A stretch of 6,051 bases of DNA from Syntrophaceae bacterium UBA7544 (lineage in GTDB: Bacteria > Desulfobacterota > Syntrophia > Syntrophales > Smithellaceae): contig DLME01000014.1 of assembly GCA_002479215.1 (NCBI GenBank), forward strand, positions 1 to 6,051, read 5' to 3'. A model generated the notes under the pieces. That model saw only the letters and a program-made list of their open reading frames with translations. It had not been told where the DNA came from and ran no database searches. The position numbers and the translations under genes were made by a program. The number at the start of each line of letters is the position of its first letter. The stretch's first letter is position 1. This document shows positions 1 to 5,330 of the stretch, in pieces.

Positions 1-316
1 TATCGATATGATTAATGCTTCCACGGGCTGGAACACAACCATGGATGAATTATTAAAGGCCGGAGAGCGCACCTTCCAGATGCAGAGAGCTCTGTCCAAC
101 AAGCTTGGCATCACCGCGAAAGATGACGTGATACCGGAACTGGCCATGAGACCGATTCCCAATGGCGGGCAGGAAGGCCATGTACCCAACATGGGAAAGA
201 TGCTGCCGGAGTATTATGCCATCAGGGACTGGAACAAAACTACCGGCAAACCTTCGAAAAAACGCCTGGAGAGTCTGGGTATGCCGGAAATCGCCGCAGC
301 CATTAGGGCGGAATAG
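1..316 (+). CDS. aor: Aldehyde:ferredoxin oxidoreductase, C-terminal fragment (5' end outside window)
   Basis: This is the last 104 complete codons of an aldehyde:ferredoxin oxidoreductase; the frame is open to the window edge (first whole codon at 2) and ends with TAG at 314-316. AORs oxidise aldehydes to carboxylic acids with a tungsto-bispterin cofactor and a [4Fe-4S] cluster, passing electrons to ferredoxin in the cytoplasm. Visible hallmarks of the C-terminal AOR domain are INASTGW near the start, the helix containing GERTFQMQRALSNKLG followed by DDVIP, and the terminal MLPEYYAIRDWN...GKPSKKRLESLGM segment. The cluster-binding cysteines and N-terminal pterin domain lie upstream and cannot be checked. 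The MoaD-like and ThiF-like genes downstream fit an AOR operon. An ATG at 8 is internal to the domain and is not the start. The exact substrate cannot be told from this fragment; family assignment is firm. Confidence 0.93.
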   Translation, partial: IDMINASTGWNTTMDELLKAGERTFQMQRALSNKLGITAKDDVIPELAMRPIPNGGQEGHVPNMGKMLPEYYAIRDWNKTTGKPSKKRLESLGMPEIAAAIRAE

Positions 317-323
317 TCGTAGC

Positions 324-355
324 AGAGAGCTCAGCGAGAATAGCAAAGGCTCTCT
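324..355 (+). repeat. Short inverted repeat (7-bp stem) between aor and the MoaD-like gene
   Basis: AGAGAGC at 324-330 is the exact reverse complement of GCTCTCT at 349-355, with an 18-nt loop. It begins 8 bp after the aor stop and lies in the 66-bp gap before the MoaD-like gene. No run of T follows it, so it is not a standard intrinsic terminator; it could be a processing or stability hairpin that sets aor mRNA apart from the downstream genes, or chance. Confidence 0.3.
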
Positions 356-382
356 TGGAGCCATTATTAATAGGTAACGTAT

Positions 383-667
383 TTGCCTGCAATTAATATC
401 AACTTTATCGGACCGTGGAGAGTTTTACTAGGCGCGCGAACGGTAGCAGTCAATGTAGAAAGCATTGATGAAGCCAGGGACTATGTGGAGACTAAATTCG
501 GCCCTGTATTCGAGAAAAAGATTAAGTCCATGAAAGTTGGTAAAAAACAATCCATTTGGGATAACAGTAATATCCTGCTCAACGGTACAAATATAAAGTT
601 GCTGAATAAGGTAACCTTTAAAGAGGGCGACAAGCTCGATCTGTTGCCTAGAGTAGCCGGTGGCTGA
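383..667 (+). CDS. MoaD/ThiS-family sulfur-carrier protein (AOR-associated, beta-grasp, C-terminal GG)
   Basis: A 94-residue ubiquitin-like protein of the MoaD/ThiS type. In this family the C-terminal glycine is adenylated by an E1-like MoeB/ThiF enzyme, converted to a thiocarboxylate, and donates sulfur, for MoaD to make molybdopterin. The sequence begins with a beta strand (residues 2-10, PAININFIG), continues through PWRVLLG, has ILLNG at 64-68 as in MoaD, an EGDKLDLLPRVAGG finish (81-94) and ends exactly at Gly-Gly. The start is TTG at 383: an in-frame TAG at 371-373 blocks any longer reading, no ATG or GTG precedes the first strand, and an AGGT (372-375) sits 7 bases upstream. It lies between aor and the E1-like gene at 1163, so it is probably a dedicated carrier for the tungstopterin of this AOR. 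That role is inferred; the family is clear. Confidence 0.88.
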   Translation: MPAININFIGPWRVLLGARTVAVNVESIDEARDYVETKFGPVFEKKIKSMKVGKKQSIWDNSNILLNGTNIKLLNKVTFKEGDKLDLLPRVAGG

Positions 668-670
668 AAA

Positions 671-676
671 AAGGAG
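671..676 (+). promoter_or_regulatory. Strong ribosome binding site for the SCP2-like gene
   Basis: AAGGAG at 671-676, six bases before the ATG at 683, in the 15-bp gap after the MoaD-like stop codon. It is the best Shine-Dalgarno site on the + strand here and suggests the SCP2-like protein is translated well and independently of the TTG-started gene before it. Confidence 0.8.
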
Positions 677-682
677 ATATAT

Positions 683-1048
683 ATGAAATTTACACTGTTA
701 CTTTTTATTCTTTATCGCAAACTTAAAAAGGCATCCAAAAAGAATCCTGAATTTAAAGAGTATATTAAAAAAGAAAAAGTAAAAGTATTAATAAAAACTG
801 CTGACGGTAAAAGAGGACGATTATTTATTTTCGACAACGGTGAGATATCATCACTAACAGGAGATCAAAAACAGTTTGACGTTGCCATGGTTTGGTCGGA
901 TGCCGATACCGCTTTCAAGGTCATGGCATCGGAAGACCTCAATAAATCCATGGAATCTCTTTTCGAAGGAAAACTTGTTTTTGAAGGCGATGATAAACAG
1001 GCGCTATGGTTTACGGGTGCAACCACATTTTTAACGGGAAAAAAGTAA
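683..1048 (+). CDS. Small SCP2-like (sterol carrier protein 2 fold) domain protein
   Basis: A 121-residue protein resembling SCP2/sterol-transfer domains, which form a small alpha/beta fold with a hydrophobic tunnel that binds lipids or acyl chains. After a short hydrophobic then basic N-terminus (MKFTLLLFILYRKLKK; too short and too quickly basic for a clear signal peptide, possibly a membrane-touching helix), residues about 33-118 show the SCP2 order: beta strands with a DNGEISSLTG turn (51-60), FDVAMVWSDADTAFKVMASED (65-85), a helix, then FEGKLVFEGDDKQALWF (94-110). This last segment matches the 'gklkieGd...a' signature of the family. The DNA is AT-rich (33 G/C in 721-840), unlike the LarA-like gene. 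It follows the MoaD-like gene by 15 bp, so it is probably cotranscribed. Its role in an AOR cluster is unknown; binding a hydrophobic aldehyde or acid substrate is only a guess. The fold call is by pattern and moderately sure. Confidence 0.72.
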   Translation: MKFTLLLFILYRKLKKASKKNPEFKEYIKKEKVKVLIKTADGKRGRLFIFDNGEISSLTGDQKQFDVAMVWSDADTAFKVMASEDLNKSMESLFEGKLVFEGDDKQALWFTGATTFLTGKK

Positions 1049-1111
1049 AAAAATGGCTGAAGTGGGAATTTTGCACAGCAGGTAGTTGTTGAAAAACTCT
1101 TGCCGTTGTCT

Positions 1112-1140
1112 TTGCGAATCCGCCGCGGCGGACGAAGCAA
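1112..1140. repeat. Intergenic palindromic repeat element (TTGCGAA ... CGAAGCAA arms)
   Basis: The core TCCGCCGCGGCGGA (1119-1132) is a perfect 14-bp palindrome, flanked by TTGC (1112-1115) and GCAA (1137-1140), which also pair, with GAA and CGAA between core and arms. It lies in the 114-bp gap between the SCP2-like and ThiF-like genes and is far more GC-rich than the DNA around it. Elements of the form 'TTGCGA...GAAGCAATCCC' are dispersed repeats that I recall from several deltaproteobacterial and other anaerobe genomes; only one copy is visible here, so that identity is inferred. It may fold as a hairpin in the transcript. Confidence 0.6.
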
Positions 1141-1162
1141 TCCCGCATTTAAGTGTATAAAT

Positions 1163-2026
1163 ATGGCCAAAGGTCAACCTGTTCATATATTGATTAGTAA
1201 GCTTTGCAAAAGTTTAGTGACGCCCGACAAGAAGAAAATGCGGGTTATTGACCTGCAAAGTGTTCGATTTATTTCCTCCCAAAAAAGAATTCCTCCCTTA
1301 GAAGTCGAGATATCCTGCCTCGAACAGAATGTAGTCCCCATCCGATATATACGCAACATTGGCACTGTCGGTATTGAAGGGCAATTAAAATTGCTTCGTT
1401 CCACAGTAGCCGTTTGTGGCGCAGGCGGTTTGGGAGGAACGATTATCGAATTGCTTGCCAGGCAGGGTGTCGGTCATTTAGTTATCATTGACAATGACAA
1501 ATTCGCAGAAAACAATCTTAACAGGCAGATAATAGCCACAGAGAGTGATCTGCGAAAATCCAAAGTTAAAGTCGCGGCTGTCCGGATTAAGAAAATTAAT
1601 TCCGTCGTTGAGGTTTCCGCCGTTAATAAAACCATTGATTCCAGAAACATTAAAAAATTAATAATAGATGCAAGCGTGGTGCTTGATGGGTTGGATAATT
1701 TGAAAACCCGCCGGGTCGTAAGCCGTGCCTGTGATGAATTAAAAATTCCCTTTGTTCACGGAGCTATAGCCGGTTTCAGTGGTCAGTTGATGACCATCTT
1801 CCCGGGGGATAAAGGGCTTAACGCTATTTGCGGTTTATCCGCCGATGAAAATGAATGCGGGATTGAAACGCATACAGGCAATCCCGCGGCGACTCCCGCG
1901 GTAATTGCCGCATGGGAAGTGCAGGAAGCGATAAAAATAATTACCGGAATCGGCAATCCGATACGCAACCGTCTTATATTTTTGGATTTTGCTGACGGCA
2001 CCTTTGACGAAATATCCTTATTATGA
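1163..2026 (+). CDS. ThiF/MoeB/HesA-family E1-like adenylyltransferase (AOR-associated)
   Basis: A 287-residue (from the chosen start) E1-like enzyme. This family uses ATP to adenylate the C-terminal glycine of MoaD/ThiS-like carriers; the likely partner is the GG-ending protein encoded at 383-667. Landmarks: RYIRNI (61-66), the nucleotide loop GAGGLGG (86-92), DND (110-112), NLNRQ (118-122) with the arginine finger, K132/K134, DGLDN (175-179) with the metal-binding Asp178, T182-R183, and a C-terminal PAVIAAWEVQEAIKIITG helix (245-262). Unlike MoeB it has no CxxC pair: the six cysteines (15, 52, 85, 190, 223, 232) are isolated, so the structural zinc site is missing, and there is no rhodanese domain. 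The frame is open back to a TTG at 1100, but that extension would translate the palindromic repeat, so I chose ATG 1163 (weak AAGTG at 1151-1155). ATG 1238 is also possible; the first 60 residues match nothing I recognise. Confidence 0.88.
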   Translation: MAKGQPVHILISKLCKSLVTPDKKKMRVIDLQSVRFISSQKRIPPLEVEISCLEQNVVPIRYIRNIGTVGIEGQLKLLRSTVAVCGAGGLGGTIIELLARQGVGHLVIIDNDKFAENNLNRQIIATESDLRKSKVKVAAVRIKKINSVVEVSAVNKTIDSRNIKKLIIDASVVLDGLDNLKTRRVVSRACDELKIPFVHGAIAGFSGQLMTIFPGDKGLNAICGLSADENECGIETHTGNPAATPAVIAAWEVQEAIKIITGIGNPIRNRLIFLDFADGTFDEISLL

Positions 2027-2071
2027 AATAAGAAACCAATCTCTATCTGCTGGAAAAAGGTTTAGCATAGC

Positions 2072-2077
2072 TATAAT
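2072..2077 (+). promoter_or_regulatory. Possible -10 box before the LarA-like gene
   Basis: A perfect TATAAT at 2072-2077 lies in the 69-bp gap between the ThiF-like stop and the ATG at 2096. No good -35 hexamer is seen 16-18 bp upstream (CTGGAA, GCTGGA or TGCTGG), and the implied leader would be only about 12 nt with GGGAAAA as a weak ribosome site. It may give the LarA-like gene its own transcript, or be chance in AT-rich DNA. Confidence 0.25.
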
Positions 2078-2095
2078 AATCTCGGGAAAAAACAA

Positions 2096-3340
2096 ATGAA
2101 AACTATCAATGTTCCATCGCGCCTCTGGTATGATAATGAAGAAAAAGAGCTTTCTTTTCCCGATCGATGGCAGGTAGACAATCTCACGTCGCCGGGACTG
2201 GAAAAACCGGGACTTACTCCGCAAGAAATCGAAGGACGGATTGATAATCCCATCGATGGCCTTCCCTTGCTGGAATTAGCCAGAGGCAAGAAACAAGCTG
2301 TTATCGTCTTTGACGATATGACGCGTCCCACGCCGGTCAAGTTGGTGGCGCCCTATGTCCTTGCGGCGCTTCACCATGTCGGCATGAAGAAAGAGCAAAT
2401 CAGGTTTATTTGGGCGCTGGGGAGCCACGGCACTTACGATATGATCGCCGCCAGAAAAAAATTGGGCGATGAAATAGTCGAAAATTATCGAGTATATAAC
2501 CATGACGCCTTTCAGAACACAGTACCGGCGGGAAAGACGCCCGGCGGTATTGAGCTTTGGTTCAACAGGGAATTCATGGCCTGTGATCTGAAGATCGGCA
2601 TCGGGTGCATCACCCCTCATGTCCATGTCGGTTTCGGCGGCGGTGCCAAGATCATTTTACCCGGTGTCGCCGGAATCGAATCAATCAATCAGTTTCATGA
2701 ACATTTTAACCGGGATCCTTCCAGGCACGGCTTGGGAAATTTCGATAACAATATAATGCGCGCGGAGTGCGACGCAGCGGGAGATATTGTCGAGCTGAAT
2801 TTCAAAGTGGATTGCCTCATCAACCGGCGCGGCGAGATTGCGAGTCTTTATGCCGGATCGTTTCGGGCGACCCACGCTCAAGGCGCTCTGGAGGCAAAAG
2901 AAGCTTACGGCATTACTTCCTCCGGAGGTTATGACATTGTGGTTGCCAACACCTACGCGAAGGCCAACGAATCCGCAATCGCCCTGTTATTGGCCAGGAT
3001 GTTACTGAAGCCGGATGCGACGGGAACTGCAGTACTCATTTCCGATGCCCCGGAAGGTCAGGTGCCGCACTATGTTTTTCGCTCTTGGGGCACAGGTTAT
3101 GGCGGGCGCCATTTTAAACCTCGCCTAAAATGGTCCCTAGCCTCTTCGCTGAAAAAAGCTATTGTCCTGAATCCTCAACCGACACCAACTTGCCTAGATT
3201 GGGTCGGCCATGCCGAAGACGTGACAGTGGTCAAGACCTGGCAGGAAGTTTTGGATATTTTGGAAGCAGAATATCCGGCCAAAGCTAGGGTAGGCGTTAT
3301 CCAGGATGGCACCATGCAGTACATCAAGAAACCGGCGTAA
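2096..3340 (+). CDS. larA: LarA-family nickel-pincer-dependent racemase/epimerase (DUF2088)
   Basis: A 414-residue homolog of lactate racemase LarA, close in length to the Lactobacillus plantarum enzyme. LarA interconverts D- and L-2-hydroxyacids by hydride transfer using a nickel-pincer nucleotide (NPN) cofactor bound covalently to a lysine. The key residues known from LarA have counterparts at nearly the same numbers: DxxR in DDMTRP (Asp74, Arg77), His111 in ALGSHG, His175 in ITPH, Lys185 in GFGGGAKIILPG (the NPN-anchoring lysine) and His201 in NQFHEH (nickel ligand). The protein therefore looks active. The gene has a weak ribosome site (GGGAAAA, 2084-2090), ends in tandem stops TAA-TAA (3338-3343), and follows the ThiF-like gene by 69 bp. 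The cofactor genes larB, larC and larE are not in the window. Substrate is unknown: many LarA homologs act on hydroxyacids other than lactate. Confidence 0.88.
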   Translation: MKTINVPSRLWYDNEEKELSFPDRWQVDNLTSPGLEKPGLTPQEIEGRIDNPIDGLPLLELARGKKQAVIVFDDMTRPTPVKLVAPYVLAALHHVGMKKEQIRFIWALGSHGTYDMIAARKKLGDEIVENYRVYNHDAFQNTVPAGKTPGGIELWFNREFMACDLKIGIGCITPHVHVGFGGGAKIILPGVAGIESINQFHEHFNRDPSRHGLGNFDNNIMRAECDAAGDIVELNFKVDCLINRRGEIASLYAGSFRATHAQGALEAKEAYGITSSGGYDIVVANTYAKANESAIALLLARMLLKPDATGTAVLISDAPEGQVPHYVFRSWGTGYGGRHFKPRLKWSLASSLKKAIVLNPQPTPTCLDWVGHAEDVTVVKTWQEVLDILEAEYPAKARVGVIQDGTMQYIKKPA

Positions 3341-3449
3341 TAAAAAAGATCTCTTTAATCTGTGCCTCATTGCCGTTATCGGTGACTTGCCACATTGTGG
3401 AGAAGTTCGCATTGAAGAAGTGAAGAACTGCGCTAAATCAGAAGTTAGG
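3341..3449. other. Convergent intergenic gap with weak hairpins, no clear terminator
   Basis: The 109 bp between the LarA-like stop (+) and the patatin-like stop (-). The best structure is ACTT-g-CCAC-att-GTGG-ag-AAGT (3385-3406), an interrupted 4+4-bp stem, not followed by a T run in either direction. Read on the - strand, AAAG-AGAT-CTTT then TTTATT (about 3341-3356) is an AT-only style hairpin too weak to call a terminator. No open frame of note is present. Confidence 0.4.
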
Positions 3450-4310
3450 CTACCTCAGTTTATTTTTTAGAAATTTATTGCCGTAATCAATGCCTATTTG
3501 GTAGGTAGCCCTGAGGATGGCTTCATTTTGTGTTGTCCTGCCGATGCCGACATCATTAGGCGGAGCAAGTTCGGCTATCCGGACACCTTCCGGCGGATGA
3601 TGGATGAAATCCACGGCAGCCATATAGTTACACGCTCGCTGCTTAAATTTTTCCACTAGCCGCGAATATTTTCTGAAATAAACAGACAAGATAAATGTAA
3701 ACTGACTTTGTTTTTTGACATAGTCCGATAGCCGCGAACGGATAACGGTGATGTCGGTTGCGCCGCGCGAGTAGGCCTCCCGTACAGGGATGGCATCGGC
3801 AATACCGCCGTCCATAGCCCTTTCGCCGTCTACTTCCAGAATGTTCCGGTAAAAGACCGGCAATGAACTGGAAACTTTTAAGTAATGTTCCAGGGTGTTT
3901 TCATCAGGGAGTAGATAAAGCGCGTTGCCTGTATCCACCGATGTGGCGACAACAATATATTCTTTATTCTGTGTGCGCAATTTATGGAATAGGTAAGCCA
4001 GATCAAGCCGGTAGTTGGTGATGGTTTGTTTCCACATCCAATCCAGATCCATCAAGTGACCGCCGCGCAGAAACCGCCAGGGATTGATGAATTTGGAGTT
4101 CAGTGAGTAGCGTAAAGTAATATCGAAATTCCGGTCATTTTGATCGGCAAGATGCGAGGCCAGATGACACGCCCCCGCGGAAACGCCGATATATAAATCA
4201 AAAGGATCAAAACCGACCTTGCCGAAGGCATGCAGAACTCCCGCGGCAAAGACACTTCTCATTCCTCCGCCTTCAACTACCAATGCCGATTTACCGGTAT
4301 TATTGCTCAT
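3450..4310 (-). CDS. Patatin-like phospholipase family protein (YjjU-like)
   Basis: A 286-residue serine hydrolase of the patatin family; such enzymes cleave acyl esters of membrane lipids using a Ser-Asp dyad. The oxyanion loop EGGGMRS is at 13-19, the nucleophile elbow GVSAG at 42-46 (Ser44), and the catalytic Asp in DGG at 167-169, in the usual order. The arrangement, with 'ALVVEGGGMRSVFAAGVL' at the N-terminus and an additional C-terminal region past the DGG motif, resembles bacterial YjjU-type proteins. No signal peptide or membrane span is seen, so it is probably cytoplasmic or peripheral. The ATG (4308-4310) overlaps the stop of the preceding quinone-oxidoreductase gene as ATGA, and GAAGGT (4314-4319 on the complement) lies just upstream, so translation is probably coupled. 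It is the last gene of the - strand operon seen here. Natural substrate is unknown. Confidence 0.9.
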   Translation of the reverse strand: MSNNTGKSALVVEGGGMRSVFAAGVLHAFGKVGFDPFDLYIGVSAGACHLASHLADQNDRNFDITLRYSLNSKFINPWRFLRGGHLMDLDWMWKQTITNYRLDLAYLFHKLRTQNKEYIVVATSVDTGNALYLLPDENTLEHYLKVSSSLPVFYRNILEVDGERAMDGGIADAIPVREAYSRGATDITVIRSRLSDYVKKQSQFTFILSVYFRKYSRLVEKFKQRACNYMAAVDFIHHPPEGVRIAELAPPNDVGIGRTTQNEAILRATYQIGIDYGNKFLKNKLR

Positions 4311-5305
4311 ATTACCTTCAGCACTATTTTGCCGATGTGGGCCGAAGATTCCATTAGCTCATGTGCCTTTTGCACTTCCTCGAGAAGATAGACTTTATGA
4401 ATCAAAGTGCCCACTTTTTTAACTTCCAGGAGCGGCCAGACATTTTTCAACAGGGCTTGCGCGATGGCGGCTTTTTCCTCAATTGACCGTGGCCGTAATG
4501 TCGAGCCGGTAAAAGTCAGACTTCTGGTTAAAATGGGCATGCAGTCGAGTTCAACCCTGGAGCCTTGCATGAAGGCAATCTGTACCAGTCTTCCATTGGT
4601 TTTAAGCAACTTGAGATTTTTTCCGACGTATTCGCCACCGACCATATCCAGAATGCAGTCTAAACCCTGCTTTCCGGTCAGCCTCCGTATTTCTTCGGCC
4701 CAATCCTGCTTTTGGTAGTCGATGGCCTCATCGGCGCCGAGTTTCTTAACTGCGTCAATTTTATCAGAGCCAGTGACAGTCGTATAAACAGTGGCGCCGA
4801 AGGCTTTGGCCAGTTGAATCGCTGTAATACCGATGCCGCCGGCACCGCCGTGGACAAGAAAGCTCTCACCCGCGCGCAGACGGCCGCGATCGAACACGTT
4901 GGTCCAAACGGTGAAATAGTTTTCCGGCAGAGCTGCTGCTTCGGCAAGCGAAAGACCCTTGGGGACCGGTAGGCAATTAGAAGCCGGCGCCGCGCAGTAT
5001 TCGGCGTAGCCGCCGCCCGGTGTGAGCGCGCAAACCGTATTTCCTATTTTTAATTCTCGAACATCGTCAGCTGCGGCAACTATCTTTCCTGCTACCTCTA
5101 ACCCCAAAACAGGCGATGCTCCGACAGGGGGCGGGTAGGCTCCGGCACGCTGCAGTACATCAGGCCGGTTCACTCCGGCGTAAGCGACTTCGATCAATAC
5201 CTCGCCGGATTTGAGTTGTGGCAGGACTCCTTGCTTTACCTGCAGGCATGAGGCTGGGCCACCTTGGCCATGGTCAATATATTTCATGTTGGCGGGAAGT
5301 GACAT
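4307..5305 (-). CDS. NAD(P)H:quinone oxidoreductase, PIG3-type, zinc-free MDR family
   Basis: A 332-residue medium-chain dehydrogenase/reductase of the quinone-oxidoreductase branch, closest by pattern to PIG3 (TP53I3)-type proteins. These cytosolic enzymes transfer hydride from NADPH to quinones or related electrophiles. The N-terminal GroES-like domain carries the PIG3-type run GVNRPDVLQRAGAYPPP (44-60) and LGLEVAG (67-73); the Rossmann domain has HGGAGGIG (152-159) for the dinucleotide; TGSTLRPR (267-274) and the HIGKIVLK ending are also typical. No cysteine cluster for structural zinc is present, as expected for this branch. I chose ATG at 5303-5305 because a near-perfect AAGGAGG lies upstream; the frame extends to a TTG at 5350, but that would overlap the preceding gene and add 15 unlikely residues. 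It follows the TPP-enzyme gene by 25 bp and overlaps the patatin-like gene by 4 bp. Confidence 0.92.
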   Translation of the reverse strand: MSLPANMKYIDHGQGGPASCLQVKQGVLPQLKSGEVLIEVAYAGVNRPDVLQRAGAYPPPVGASPVLGLEVAGKIVAAADDVRELKIGNTVCALTPGGGYAEYCAAPASNCLPVPKGLSLAEAAALPENYFTVWTNVFDRGRLRAGESFLVHGGAGGIGITAIQLAKAFGATVYTTVTGSDKIDAVKKLGADEAIDYQKQDWAEEIRRLTGKQGLDCILDMVGGEYVGKNLKLLKTNGRLVQIAFMQGSRVELDCMPILTRSLTFTGSTLRPRSIEEKAAIAQALLKNVWPLLEVKKVGTLIHKVYLLEEVQKAHELMESSAHIGKIVLKVI

Positions 5306-5314
5306 TGGTTGATT

Positions 5315-5321
5315 CCTCCTT
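5315..5321 (-). promoter_or_regulatory. Ribosome binding site that fixes the quinone-oxidoreductase start
   Basis: On the - strand AAGGAGG (CCTCCTT on +) lies nine bases before the ATG at 5303-5305, within the 25-bp gap after the TPP-enzyme stop. It is the best Shine-Dalgarno match in the window and decides for the 332-residue start over the upstream TTG. Confidence 0.85.
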
Positions 5322-5330
5322 CGGTTGTTA

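Noticed and set aside
53..377. Other open frames over the aor end (- strand 53-364, + strand 162-377)
   Set aside because: They overlap the clear AOR reading frame, have no recognisable motifs, and look like shadows.
1100..1162. N-terminal extension of the ThiF-like protein from a TTG at 1100
   Set aside because: It would encode arginine/glycine-rich residues from the palindromic repeat and has no ribosome site; ATG 1163 or 1238 is more likely.
2276..2626. 116-residue - strand open frame opposite the LarA-like gene
   Set aside because: It is antisense to the conserved LarA active-site region and its sequence has no recognisable domain or ribosome site.
3385..3406. Bidirectional terminator between the convergent genes
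   Set aside because: The stem is short and interrupted, and no T run follows on either strand.
4678..4972. Open frames inside the quinone-oxidoreductase gene on both strands
   Set aside because: They overlap the Rossmann-domain coding sequence, which is clearly the real frame, and show no family features.
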